Of a stretch of 64,000 bases of DNA, positions 1 through 11,655 are shown piece after piece. This DNA is from Euborellia annulipes (lineage: Eukaryota; Arthropoda; Insecta; Dermaptera; Anisolabididae): NCBI GenBank assembly GCA_023213315.1, contig JAKCPI010002469.1, positions 91,738 through 155,737 on the forward strand, given 5' to 3'. Below the pieces are notes generated by a model. That model was not told the DNA's origin, did no database searches, and worked only from the letters and a program-made list of their open reading frames with translations. Every line of letters begins with the position of its first letter. Within the stretch, counting starts at the first letter, position 1. Position numbers and translations under genes: made by a program.

Positions 1-30
1 CAACAAAATATATTTTGTATGTTAAAAATA

Positions 31-100
31 TACTCTTGAAGATCTGAAGATGGCTTTGTTGATCATAGTCGAAACGTTTCTTATTAAAGAGTGTTATCAA
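31..100 (+). ncRNA. Hammerhead-like motif near the window start
   Basis: CTGAAGA at 44-50, extra T, stem II GGCT/AGTC, GAAAC at 71-75, then GTTT. Stem I is AAGA/TCTT, with an outer helix ACTCTT/AAGAGT. The cleavage triplet is GTT instead of GTC. A tail GGCTGCATCCTCTTC lies at about 123-137. Any left arm lies outside the window. Confidence 0.5.
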
Positions 101-1330
101 AATAGCATTCTTTTTATTATTGGCTGCATCCTCTTCATATAATTAATCTATATTTTTTATTCTTCTAGTGGGGCAATTGACTCCTGGTCCCTGGGAGCCA
201 AGCCCCGGTTCTCCAGCCAGATCACGACATCTATGTTCTTTCTTTGCACCCAGTCAGCGGACACTTGACCACACCAACGAAAATATTTATATCGTTCTGA
301 CATTCGTTTTATTTTCTTGGTGATATATATATTATATTATTATTATACATCAAAAATATAAATCGAATGTCCGAAGTTCCTTAACTACATAAAGTATTTC
401 CTAAAATATACAAGGCTGATGACAGATGTGCTCCCACGGGGGAGGGGGGCTCAAACTGGACTATACCCCCACCTCCCAGCGGACTAGACGCTTATTCAAT
501 AATATTAAAATTATAGCCTTATTGCAATTTTTATTGATTTGTCCGAAAACCGAATTCTATGTCTGAAACAATTTTTCAATAAAAATTAGAAGATTTATAC
601 AAGATAAATTTCTTTAAGAAATTTCATTAAAAAATAAATAAGTTTTATTGCGTCATGTATTTTAATTGAAACAAACCATCATGGAAGGGTTTATCCATAT
701 CAAATATATTTTTTCAATGCTTATGTCGCAATTCCACCCAGCGCTTTTTAGATCATACGCATACTTCGCAGCATCCCCCACCACCCCATGTGTGTGTAAA
801 ACTAAAGTGCAGATACACTAGCAAATTTGAACATTCGCCGTGCCAATTTGGATGTAAAAAACAAACAAATACAGCTATGAATAAATAAAGCAAAAGTAAA
901 CAAACCCTGAACCGAAAGTTATATCAAATAATATTATATTTTTAATAGAATACGAGAATTCATTCGCCTTCAGGCGAATTTTGGATTTTTAACGCCAATT
1001 CCTCTAATATATTATCAAAAAACTCACACTTTTTAAAGCAAAAGAATATTTTTAATTATACAGAGGAATCCCGATTATTCATATTTCCCGCTAATTCGTA
1101 TCGATTTGCCTGTCCTCAGAAAAAATCCCGATAACTGGTATAAAAACAATACATTTCAGTATAATTTAATATTTATTAATTCAAATACATGTCAGTCCTC
1201 TCTGTAATTCGTATTATTTTTATGCTCGAGATATCTTATAATTCGTATGTTCTTAAAAAACTCGTTAAAACTGTTTTCAAGGGGGGGGGGGGAGGAGAGA
1301 GACAAGTTTTTCTAGTAATCTGTTTATTTG
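101..1330. other. Stretch without a recognisable gene
   Basis: Contains the tail of the first hammerhead element, a GC-richer block at 168-250 (gggagccaagccccgg) of unknown type, short G/C runs at 440-480, and otherwise AT-rich sequence. No coding signal. Confidence 0.4.
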
Positions 1331-1336
1331 TAAAAA

Positions 1337-1380
1337 TTACAACGTTTCCGCCACTCATTCTGTGGCCTTCTTCAGGTTGT
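1337..1380 (-). ncRNA. Hammerhead-like motif, left arm
   Basis: On the - strand: CTGAAGA, A, GGCCAC with GTGGC, GGAAAC, GTT. Core nearly complete, with one stem II closing base changed. Pairs with the outward copy at 1957. Confidence 0.5.
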
Positions 1381-1430
1381 TACATCTGTAACCAATTCAA
1401 TTCAATTGAGATTGTCACAGATGTAACAAC

Positions 1431-1931
1431 CAGGGCCGCAGACGGAGGGGGGGGAGGGCAGGGGGCTATATCCCCGGGGCCCGGGCCCTTTGCGTTCCAA
1501 CCTTAAAATTCTAATAAAAAATAATTTCAATTAAAAAAAAAATCATTTTTTTTTTTAGATTTTTTCCTGAGGGGCCCGGGCCCTTTAAGCACAAAGCAAG
1601 TTTGATATTTTTCCCTTCTCAGGATAGCTAAAAACGCAGATTTCAGTGTCTAATTTTAAAAAACTTTCCATACCCCCAGACCCCCCCCCCCCGGAAGTCC
1701 TCTGTCAAGGTCTGGCCTCAATAACTTATGGTGAATTTTGAAAAATTTTTAAATTACTTTTTTATTTAAATAAATAATATAAGCTATGTATAACCGTTTC
1801 AAAAATTGTGTCAAAAACTGTGTAAAAAATTGTTGCCACAATAGCCTTTTACATTACTAAACAAAACTAAGGGTGGGAGGGGCCGTAATATTATGTAGCC
1901 CCGGGGCCCGTCAAGTCTGTTTGCGGCCCTG
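1431..1931. mobile_element. hAT-like MITE with 8-bp target duplication
   Basis: Ends CAGGGCCGC and GCGGCCCTG, flanked by exact 8-bp duplications gtaacaac (1423-1430, 1932-1939). G- and C-runs lie just inside both ends. No transposase. It is inserted in the hammerhead element; the empty paralogue is at 17.9 kb. Confidence 0.88.
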
Positions 1932-1956
1932 GTAACAACCTTTGTAATTTTAGCTG

Positions 1957-1999
1957 AATTGTACCTGGAGAAGGCCACAGAATGAGTGGCCGAAACGTT
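1957..1999 (+). ncRNA. Hammerhead-like motif, right arm
   Basis: CTGGAGA (A6 changed to G), A, perfect 6-bp stem II GGCCAC/GTGGCC, GAAAC, GTT. Probably inactive. Confidence 0.5.
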
Positions 2000-2179
2000 G
2001 TAATTTTTATAAATAAACTACAGTTAAATCGAAAATCAAATTCTTTTACTAATACCTTAGTTGTGTCGTTTACATGTCTGGTGACAAGTTTACACATCAA
2101 TTTATGTGCCATTGAGATATTTAAAAAAGCCATGAAGGTCACGAGCGTATATATAATTTATTTCCTGGTGAAAAACTAG

Positions 2180-4660
2180 AGGAATCTTTAAAAAATTCCC
2201 AGTAAATAAAATATTATTTTTATATACTTTTCAATGGGTAAAACAATTATTTTTTTTTCGCCTCTGTAATATCTTTTTTTTCCAACTTATGAGTGACTTT
2301 CTTTTTCTCTCAAATTTTCCCAGTATCAATTAGAATTAGAAATTCTTAAATTAACTTTTTTTTTTTATTTTACCCCCAAGAGAGAGATGTTATCGAATTA
2401 CGAAAAAAGTTAACTCTGCTTAGTCAGGTTCATAAGTCTATCCCCTTAGGTATCGGTTAAAATATTTTTCTATATAAGATATTTTTCAAATTTATATACT
2501 TAGTGATTAACTCGCTTAATTGAACTTAAAAACAAAATTAATCAGCGCTAAAAAATTTTATTTACAATACTTATATTTTATTAACGAGTGAAAATAAAAT
2601 TTTAATTATATAATTAATATTAACTAAAATTAGATTGAAATCAAATAGCCAAGTGAGACCCCGTGGTCTAGTGGTAGAGCATTCCGAGTACATAGTGGTT
2701 CGATGCTCGAAAGTATCTATCTTTTCCGACCGTTTATTGAATATGATAAAATAAATAAATTCTTAGCCCTTATCTACAACAAAATATTTATTAATTTCGG
2801 TTGAATTTAGAATTAGGATGCGAGTATAAATATTTCATGAATTTTCAAGTCGAAATTATTATAATCATATTTGAAATTGTGAATACAATATTAAATGGTT
2901 ATATAAAATTTTGAGTATAAAAAATTTTTATTGGTTTTTGCATAAGGTATTTGAATTAGTAATTCAATATATAATAGAATATTTGTATTCAAATATTTAT
3001 GTATAAAGTTTTTTCGAGCATATTATAGACTAGTCGCATTATCTAGTCGTGGGGAGGGGGGGGGAATTCCACTCATCATCTTTTAATAATGCTATTGTTA
3101 GTATTCATTGCTAATTCTTGACTTTTTTTTCTTTGTTTGCAGAATTATTATATATAAGTTACATTATAATTCCCTAAATATCCGTGTCTGCCACCATGTA
3201 TTTGGGCAACATCCCGTTGGAATTTCGAAACCAAATTTTATATGTTTAAAAAAAACTTTCTAGGGATTACATAAAATTATTTCCGTCCCGAAATTCCTAT
3301 AACTTTTTGCGTTATTAAGTGTTAAAGTTACGATTTCTCCCGGAATTGAATTAAGATATTAGAAATGAAAAGATATTTATGTATTCTTTGCAATATTAGT
3401 GAATGTTAATGAAAATTTTTTATTTAATAATGTAAAATAAAAATATTATATTCTTTTTTACAAAGCTGCCCAGGCACGCTACCTAGGTCAAAAGGTGCAA
3501 ACGTGCCCACACTGCTTAGAACAAAAAGTGCAACTTTTCCCATCTGTTCGTTTCAAATCATGAACTAGCAAAATGAGATCTTAATAAACTAACCTACCTT
3601 CAGTTGTCATTTTTATAAAGTTGATCCTTAAATAAATAAAAATAATTAATAATAATAAAGAAAATTAATGAAAAAAATGATAAGAAAACTTAAAACTTAC
3701 TTATTCTTTTTTTTCGATATTAATTAAGTATCGAAGAGGATTGAGAGAAAATGGCGACAGGGTGAAAGGTGGTCATCTACTAAAGCTTTGGCGCTGAGAT
3801 CGCCCCGCACAATTCACACTACCTATTCCATTGGGACAAATTATTCAGCAAAATCTTCATTTTCTGCCCGGTCCAAGTTTGAAACGAACAGAAAGCAAGT
3901 TATGCTAAAAATGAAACGAACAGAAAAAGCAGAATGTGTAAATTATACTGCAATGACAATCGAAACGAACAAACAATATTTTTATTAATATTTACTTTTA
4001 TTATTTTTTTTTAATAAGAAGACATTAACGTATTCTTTGCATTTTCAGTGAATGAATATAAAAATATTTCAATTTAATAATAATTAATAATATTATTATT
4101 ATTTATATTAAGGTGAAATTGTTAATCACATCTCGAGACGCCGCCCGCCAGGGCCTAGTATACATAATAAACGCTAATAAATGTTAGAATAATATTCGAG
4201 ATAATACTTGTTTTTATATAAATGCTTTGTATTCGTGTGAGGGGACCCCCCCCCAGCCGTCTGGCGTCATTTGACAGGTGGTCACTCCTCTTCATGTGTT
4301 TCGTCCTTCGCCTCGCCTTTTCCTCTCCACGGATGTCGTCCTATTTACTTATGTAATGTTGATGCTAGCTAGCAAAGAGGCTCTCTTTTTCTCGCTCTTG
4401 CCTAATTAATGCCTTTTAGCCTTGCTAATTTAATAAATGGAAATCGCAGTCCAGGCGCAAAGTCTCTTTCTTACATTTGCACATGCAGTACCACTTTTAA
4501 CTTAATATACATATTCAAGCTTTTTTTTTTCTAAATATTACTTTCTCGGTTATTATTTTAGCCGGCTACTTTTTGAATTTACTTAAAGTTAAATGGCGAT
4601 GGCTGCCTAGTCCGCGCCTAGCCTGAGTCGAAATACTAATAAATAATAAAGAATTATATA
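2180..4660. other. Stretch without a recognisable gene
   Basis: AT-rich. Contains the SINE fragment at 2656 and two gttcgtttcaa-type inverted segments around 3540-3560 and 3870-3925 that may be an old foldback element. 4240-4330 is slightly GC-richer but closed in all frames. Confidence 0.4.
2656..2720 (+). repeat. tRNA-derived SINE fragment
   Basis: CCCCGTGGTCTAGTGGTAGA (A-box region), GAGTACA, and B box GGTTCGATGC. The 3' acceptor side does not pair, so it is not a working tRNA gene. Confidence 0.5.
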
Positions 4661-5215
4661 CTTAAAAAGGCATGCAACCAGATCGGTGAAATTTGGTATA
4701 TATTCCTTACACTAAAATTGTAGATTTCTATCAACGTTTGGAGTAAATATGTTACCTGGAAGTAGTACTTTACCTAATAAGTTTTTTCAAAAATTTTGAA
4801 ATTTTCAATATTTTTGTCATATCATAATAAATTATTTTAAAAAGTTTTTATTCTTTGGTATTTTTTTCGAAAACTGAATAGTTTTTGAAATAATCAACGA
4901 AGAAAAAAGTCATTTTTCGTTAATTTTGATAAAAATTCAAAACAAAATCATATAGGTGTCATCAAATAACATGTAAATATAAACAAATGAATTTGTGAAA
5001 CAAATCAAAATTAACGAAAAATGTCTTTTTCTTCGTTGATTATTTCAAAAACTATTCAGTTTTCGAAAAAATGTCAAAGAATAAAAACTTTTTAAAATAA
5101 TTAAAGTACTACTTCTACGTGACGTATTTACTACAAAAGTTGGTATAAATATACAATTTTAGTGTAAGGAGTATATACCAAATTTCATCGATCTGGATGC
5201 ATGCGTTTTTAAGCA
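4661..5215. mobile_element. Inverted-repeat element, about 550 bp
   Basis: Outer ends aaaaaggcatgcaaccagat and atctggatgcatgcgttttt. The arms of about 240 bp meet around 4945-4990, e.g. gaaaaatgtctttttcttcg. No ORF. Confidence 0.7.
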
Positions 5216-5223
5216 ATCGTGTT

Positions 5224-5272
<49 letters not shown>
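5224..5272. repeat. (CA)n microsatellite
   Basis: Pure CA repeat of about 24 units just outside the 4661-5215 element. Confidence 0.95.
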
Positions 5273-5273
<1 letters not shown>

Positions 5274-5535
5274 CGTAATACCAATATAGAACCCGATTTA
5301 TTTATTTATAGGATTTTCCGCGTCACGCCTTTGATTATTAATTACAGATTTAGCATGTACAGTTCTTACAATTTGATTGAATGTTTTTTTTTTTACAATA
5401 ACCATTATCGAGACATATATTAAGAATTATATTGAGATTCTTTGCCCAGAAAACACTGCCACTTATATTTTGCATACGCGTGATTAAAGATTGACTTATA
5501 ATTTTTGTTTGATTTCTGCCATCCTGCTCATATTT

Positions 5536-5780
5536 GGACCCTGTTATGCAATGGTGTGTCAAAGACCAAAAAATTCAAAATTGAGTTAAGCACGGAATAT
5601 TGTTTCAAATGCTTTAATTAATAGTATTTTTTATGAAATATGTCCTAAAAAATTTATATTTAATCTTGCACAATTGACAAGAAAAATTATATATAATCCA
5701 ATGAAAACAAAAAACTTTAATGTTGATTTCCTCAAAACTCGATGTTTGGTCTTTGACACACCATTGCATAACAGGGTCCA
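5536..5780. mobile_element. Short inverted-repeat element
   Basis: 32-bp perfect arms beginning ggaccctgttatgcaatgg (5536-5567 and 5748-5779) around 180 bases of AT-rich sequence. Confidence 0.65.
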
Positions 5781-5799
5781 TTTTTTAATTTACCTGATT

Positions 5800-7130
5800 A
5801 AGTCATCTTTTTTGTTGAAATATTCTCTTTCTAAACTTTATAGCCTCTTCAGGTTGGGATTGGCTGTTCGGAGACGATCCATCGTACATGTGCCCTTCTA
5901 TTTAAAATAATTTTCATTGACTCCCCTCACTCTCGCCCCTAACGCTTAGGCAGCCAAACTCTCTTCTCTGTGTTGAGTTCCATCGCTCAGCTTCTCCTGC
6001 TTCTTTTCTTAATTAAATCAACTATTTATTCATCAGATTTTTTTTAATTTATTATTTTTAATATAAAATGAATACATTATATTATTATCGTTGTTAAATG
6101 CGCTAATTTTTATCTCTTGTAATAAATGACATATTTGTTTAGCTAAATTCATTCAAGAGATTTAATCTTTTTTTTGAAATATATTTACATTTAGAAAAAC
6201 AGAATATTTAGGTTTTGAGATTATTTTATTTATATCAAAACCTTTATTTGTTTGTTTGTGATTATTTGGGTGCCGTGGTGAAATATTCAAAACAATTTAT
6301 AAAAGGGAATTTTATAAAATTTCCAATCAAAGAATGGATTATTATTTAAAGATGCCTTTTATTTATATTGAGAGACAATCGTATTTAGCAAGATATTGCT
6401 TTTGATTTTTCTGCTTATTTTATTCATTTTAGAAAAAAATGGAAATTAATTTTATTTAGTGGAAGTCGGCTAATTAGCTAATTTTAAATGGACATCATTT
6501 GATAAATTAATATCGGAAACAGGTAAAGAAAATTTACCGTGTGCTATTTCTATTGAATTATTTAATTTATTAACAAGAGTAAAAAAAAATGACCTATTTC
6601 ACTAGTAATAAAATTTCCAGCAATCGAGAATATAAATTAAATTTATTTCACTTATATTTATTTATTTAAATTAAAATAAAATCTTAAATATTTTCATATT
6701 ATAAGATTATTTATTTATTTTGTTTGTTTGTTTAATTAACGCTATTTTTTTATATTTTTTTTTAGAATATTATATTGAAATAAAACCTAATTAAATAAAT
6801 TATTTCATTAAAGTAATTAATTTAAATATCTGAATTAAAAAATAAATATGTTTAATATAATTTTGTTTATTTTTTGTTATGTTAAAAAAAAATGTAAAAA
6901 AAAAAATTAAACACCAGCTGTCTTTCTTGGAATAAAATATTAATTAATTGAATCAAATGAAAAATGTTAAGGGAATACTTATTTATATATTGTAATTAAT
7001 AAATTTAAACTGCTTTAAAAATAGTATTATTTATTTAAATTTTGCAAAGTTCTGTTTTTTTTTTTTTTTTAAAGTGAAACTTTATTTTGATCGACTCAAA
7101 TTTTTTCGTTTCTCTATCAGCATGTCGCGT
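5800..7130. other. Stretch without a recognisable gene
   Basis: Highly AT-rich, with many TTTA/AAAT runs. A degenerate CTGAAGAGGCT motif on the - strand near 5858-5875 may be an old hammerhead-element scrap. Confidence 0.4.
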
Positions 7131-7195
7131 TACAAGCCGTGACGTCAAAGGCCTTGACGCTACAAGTTATGACGTCACAAGCCATGACGACAAAA
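7131..7195 (+). promoter_or_regulatory. Short tandem repeat with two CRE-type TGACGTCA palindromes
   Basis: Repeats of acaagccgtgacgtca-like units. TGACGTCA occurs at 7140-7147 and 7170-7177. No gene lies next to it, so a regulatory role is only possible, not shown. Confidence 0.3.
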
Positions 7196-7714
7196 ATAGG
7201 AAAGTTGAAATTTAATATATTCAATCAATCAATCACATAAAAAACAGGTACATCACGGCTTCCATTTACAGCATTGAGCCAAATTGGATGGACAGCCAGT
7301 GTGCACGCAGCAATACAGTAAGATTACATAGTCAAATTAAAATTAACATCAGTAATGAAAATCAATAAAATTCAAAACAACACATTAGAAGAAAAAAAAA
7401 AAAAAACAGTCCTACAACTCCTCCCTTAGGTGATTCCCTAAGCCCCGATATGATACCAAATGAATGTCAATATCCTTACATAGGTCCAGACTATTAAATT
7501 ATTCCTGGATCCTGGCAAGAGGATCTCTTTGATTCAAAGTTTTTATATAAAATACATTTTTCAATCTTCCTCTTTCGCCACATTTCAAGTTAGTTATATG
7601 ACGAATTATAAAAAAATAATTGTGAGATTTAATTTTTCAATTTTTAAATTGATAAAATATAATTTTTAAAATAATTTAAAATGATTCAAATACTAAATAA
7701 ATATTCCTTTTACT

Positions 7715-8372
7715 TTCTCTTACCTCTATATATATATGTTAATATATAGAGAGAGAAAGTATTGGATTCATGTCAAAAATTCTATGTCGAGATTTTGATG
7801 GATCTTCACGTTTTGAGGTCCCCTGAATCCAAAAAAGTGGTTTTCGCGACATGGTCTGTCTGTGTGTGTGTGTGTGTCTGTGAACAAAATATCTCAAGAA
7901 CGAAAAGAGCTAGGAGGTTGAAATTTTATATTTAAGTTAGGCACCCCCATGGGACGTGACACGAAGCTTTTGAACAAAATCGACCAAAAAGTACTAGTAC
8001 TTTACTGATGCACTTTTTCAGTTTTTTTCGATTTTCTCAAAATTCGCTCCAACGATTTTTTTTTAAATTCAAAAATCAATTATTTTTTAGATTCTCAATA
8101 AAATGTATATTCTCATTTTGTGATTGAAATCTTCTGAAGACCACTTTACTCTTGTACTCCATAGAAAAGATAGGAGAAATGGTTGCCATGGTAACAAAAT
8201 ATAAATATTTTGCCATACTTATAAATTTTACATCTTGAAAATCGAATGAACCGTACTGTCGGAAACTAAATATATGTCGACACAAAAAATCTGGTGTGAC
8301 AAGCACAGTACACAACTTTCGATTACCGAAGGTAAGAGAAAGTTGTGTGCTGTGCGCCAGTCACACCAGATT
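7715..8372 (+). repeat. Rep-A, longest uninterrupted copy (reference orientation)
   Basis: Unnamed dispersed repeat. Landmarks in order: ctttctcttacc, gagagagaaagtattg, cgatgtcgagattttgatgg-like block, gaggtcccctgaatcc, a GT-microsatellite, ctcaagaacgaaaagagc, gtactagtactttactgatg, gccatggtaacaaaatataa, and the end gtgacaagcacagta...gtcacaccagattttt. No transposase, poly(A) tail or clear target duplication was seen. Confidence 0.8.
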
Positions 8373-8488
8373 TTTTTAAAAAAGAGGTATGGTGAGGACA
8401 TATAAAAAAACCACGATGAAATTGGTATATATTATTCACAAAGAGTGAAATAAAAAGTAAATTGGTTCGTGCTGAGGCATAAATTTAT

Positions 8489-8526
8489 TAACCTTTCGGC
8501 TTACAAGTTGGCCATCTTCAGAGCAC
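8489..8526 (-). ncRNA. Hammerhead-like motif, left arm
   Basis: On the - strand: GTGCT, CTGAAGA, T, GGC..GCC, then GAAAGG instead of GAAACG. AGCAC complementary to GTGCT lies about 25 bases downstream. Degenerate. Confidence 0.4.
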
Positions 8527-8784
8527 TAAAAAAGTATATGATATATATACAACAGAATACATTAAAAAAAAAAAAATAAATAAATAAATAAATAAAAAAA
8601 TATATAAATACCTAACAATTTCTTCGCCATTTAATAAATAAAAAATTAATAAATTAATAAAAATAGTGATATCAAAATTGAAAATTCAAAAAAAAATATT
8701 TTAAATAAACATAAGCTTAATATGTAGGTATTTATATATTTTTTTTAAATGTATTCTGTTGTATATATATCATATACTTTTTTA

Positions 8785-8822
8785 GTGCTCTGAAGATGGC
8801 CAACTTGTAAGCCGAAAGGTTA
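8785..8822 (+). ncRNA. Hammerhead-like motif, right arm
   Basis: Mirror copy of 8489-8526: CTGAAGA at 8790-8796, stem II GGC/GCC, GAAAGG. Degenerate. Confidence 0.4.
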
Positions 8823-9378
8823 ATAAATTTATGCCTCAGCACGAACCAATTTACTTTTTATTTCACTCTTTGTGAATAATATATACCAATTTCATCGTGG
8901 TTTTTTTTATATGTCCTCACCATACCTCTTTTTTTATAAAAGGAATTTCAATAATCAGGACTACTTCGCCATTATTATTACTAAATAAATATTTTTCTCA
9001 GTTTTTAATTTAACATACGCCAATTGATTTCCCATTATCATTCCCATTTTCCAATTATTAAATTAAGATTAAAAACGCGATTTTAATACCCTTAATTGAA
9101 TAATTTTCTGAAAATTTTCAGTTAAAAGCCTACGATCCGAAAAAAAGTTTCACTTGCATCGTGGTTTCATAAAACCACATAATGATTTTTTTTTAATTTC
9201 TGAAAAAAAATCGAGAAGAAATTAAATATTTAAGATTTATTTATTTATTTTTGATTGTCAACGGCTCAAGCACAAAAGCAGTGCCTTTTCTAAGGGCTTA
9301 TAATCATAATAGATTTATTTATACGAGACCGTAGAATGACAAATTGCAAAATAAATTATATATAATATCGAATTGCTA

Positions 9379-9591
9379 GTCTTTGCTCAGGGGCCCACGT
9401 CTTGTGGGTACGTGGATGGCGACCACGAGCTACCCGAGCTGGGACTGACAGTCCTGTTCTTTACATGTCTGTCCCTTCCTTCTATATTTTCAACAGCGTC
9501 AGACCGTGCGATGGGCCGGCCTGTTCTATTTCTTCCGGTAGTAAATTAGACCCCTTTCCCGCCGACCCCGCACAGCGGGATTAAGGCGAAG
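9379..9591 (+). mobile_element. GC-rich retroposed insertion with 12-bp target duplication
   Basis: About 213 bp, much GC-richer than its surroundings, flanked by atcgaattgcta at 9367-9378 and 9592-9603. A 12-bp duplication fits LINE-mediated retroposition. It may be a SINE or a LINE 3' end; there is no poly(A), the 3' end being attaaggcgaag. Confidence 0.65.
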
Positions 9592-10124
9592 ATCGAATTG
9601 CTAATATAAGGATATCAAAATTTTTTGATTCACTAGACTTACTTATTTAATTACTTTAATTAAGTAAATTTTTACTCCAATAGGATTTTTAACTAACGTT
9701 TTTTTTTATACTCGCTACACTGTAACAAAACAACTCTCAATTTGGTTGCTAGCACTTTGCTCCACTTTACTTGGCTTTATATTTAATTTTATAAAGGGTA
9801 TTATAAAATAGTTGGTCCTCTACTAATTGACTTAGCGGACTCGTAACTCGCCACAGCTATATGAGCATATCATTAAACCTATCCTTTCCTATTTGACCCT
9901 ATCCATTGCAAAAGGCCATTTCTTCAAGAACGAGAGTTAAACCCACATCATTTACTCCGATTTTGTTTTTTTTACTAGTCATTTTTTTTTTATTGGAATA
10001 TAAAATTTATTTAAACCTTATTTTTTAGAGTTAATGACAAGAATAAGAAGTCTTGAGTAATACTAATATACAGTTCTTTTAGGAAATTTTATTAGATTAT
10101 GTAGTAATAAGTAATTGCTAATAT

Positions 10125-10205
10125 CTTGGTGCCCATGACTCAGAGAGAAGATTCTCGTGCCTAGAGTCCTGGGTTCGCTTCCCGTCCCAAGGGAGAAAAA
10201 TTTAT
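10125..10205 (+). repeat. tRNA-derived SINE fragment, second family
   Basis: GGTGCCCATGACTCAGAGAG, B-box-like GGGTTCGCTTCCCGTCCC, then agaaaaatttattt. The same order is seen at 47300-47385. Confidence 0.5.
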
Positions 10206-10384
10206 TTCATTGAAACACGATCGTCTGTTTTTCGGAGGGGGATTTTAGATTCATAGTATAAAACATGTGTGACATCGTTTCAAAGAATAAGAATACTGGT
10301 GAAACAAAGAGCAAACAAAGAAAAAATGGGAGGGAGGGAGGGGGGAGAAGGGGGGCAAAAAAATACTTAAATACTTGTCGATAT

Positions 10385-10430
10385 TTCCAGACCGTCATTT
10401 GCGGGCTTCCTCAAGACAAAGATTTTTTAA
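10385..10430 (-). ncRNA. Degenerate hammerhead-like motif
   Basis: On the - strand: TTTGTC, TTGAGGA, a mismatched stem II (GCCC/GGTC region), GGAAATATC, GACAAG. TTTGTC/GACAAG would be stem I and ATAT a self-complementary stem III. C3 is changed. Confidence 0.35.
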
Positions 10431-10507
10431 TTTGTCTAGGATTTAGTATGACTCATTGGCATGTATTAAATTAATAAAATTGGCATGCCTGGCAATAATG
10501 CTCCTTT

Positions 10508-11293
10508 TATTCGTCAAACGAACAAATCTAATATCTCGAGAACGAAAAGAGGAGGTTGAAATTTTTTACTTAAGTTAAGTACCTATCTGGCACAAAACAA
10601 AATCGGCCAAAGTAAACTAGTACTTTACTCATGTAATATTTTCAGTTTTTTTTTTTTTTTTTTCAATTTTCTCAAAAATTTGCTTAACGGTTTTGATTAA
10701 AATTCAAAAATCAATTTTTAGATTCTCTTTAAAATGTATATTCTCATTTTGCTCTCAAAATTGTTTGAAGAACACTTTACTCTTGTACCAGTGGCGTAGC
10801 GAGGGGGGGGGAGCAAGGCGGGTCATCATGCCCCGGGCGCTACTCACAAAGGGGCGCCAAATGGTCCGCGAAACAAAAAATTGTTGGATAATTTTTATTT
10901 TTATTATAATTGATTTCTGGATGATCTTATACATTTCAAAATCTAGTCTTGTTTTCTCAACTACATTTTTTGTCTCAAATTTAAAGCTATGTATTTATTT
11001 TACTTTATTTATTTATTAATTTGCTAGTATATTTTACATATAATATTATATGGTTTTCGAATGGGGGGGGGGGGGCGCTAAAAAGGCATTGTGCCCCGGG
11101 CGCGAGTTAAGCTCACTACGCCACTGTCTTGTACTTCATAGTAAAGATAGGAGAAATGATTGCCATGGTAACAAAATATAAATATTTTCCAATATTTATA
11201 AATTTTACATCTTGAATTCTAATACATTTATCGGTAGAAACTAAATATATTTTGACCCAAAAATATGGTGTGACAAGCACAGAAGACAACTTT
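10508..11293 (+). repeat. Rep-A copy, interrupted by a hAT-like MITE and a second transposon
   Basis: Truncated at the left end. Continuous with the reference apart from the MITE at 10789-11126. It stops in acaacttt where the 11.3-12.7 kb element is inserted and resumes as ctcttacc at about 12700. Confidence 0.75.
10789..11126. mobile_element. hAT-like MITE nested in Rep-A
   Basis: Ends CAGTGGCGTAGC and CTACGCCACTG, 8-bp duplication tcttgtac at 10781-10788 and 11127-11134. Inner GGGGG/CCCC runs and gccccgggcgc on both sides. Other Rep-A copies give the empty site. Confidence 0.9.
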
Positions 11294-11344
11294 AGCTGGG
11301 CATACACGGAGAGGTAGAATGGTTTTGACCGTGCCGGTCCAAAG

Positions 11345-11655
11345 CACGGATTTATCTTTACGTTAGTGGGCGAGCACGCGCCAGTTTTGCGCCACGCATC
11401 AATCTAACAGATTGGACTGCGGTCCACTCACGATCGATCTTTTCGTTAGTGGGCGAGCACGCGCCAGTTTTGACCGCCACGCATCAATCTAACAGATTGG
11501 ACTGCGGTCAAACTCACGGACTGATCTTTTCGTTAGTGAGCAAGCGACAGTTTTGACGCCACGATAATCTAACAATTGGACTGCGGTCCGATCTCGGTCT
11601 GATCTTTTCGTTAGTGGACAAGCGACAGTTTTGACCGCCCCGGACCATCTCTTTA
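11345..11655 (+). repeat. Subterminal tandem repeat, about 90-bp unit, about 3.5 copies
   Basis: Each unit has cttttcgttagtgggc, gccagttttgaccgcc, ctaacagattggactgcggt. The units differ by small deletions. Confidence 0.75.

Larger units (their letters stand above)
8395..8940. mobile_element. Inverted-repeat element with outward hammerhead-like motifs
   Basis: The arms run from about 8395 (aggtatggtgaggacat) to 8560 and from about 8745 to 8932 (atgtcctcaccatacct), nearly identical. The AT-rich centre holds TAAA repeats. It follows directly on the end of a Rep-A copy. Confidence 0.65.

Noticed and set aside
2656..2720. Functional tRNA gene
   Set aside because: A and B boxes are present but the acceptor and T stems do not close; related SINE copies occur elsewhere.
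11345..11655. CRISPR-like array
   Set aside because: Units are contiguous tandem repeats without unique spacers, inside a eukaryotic transposon.
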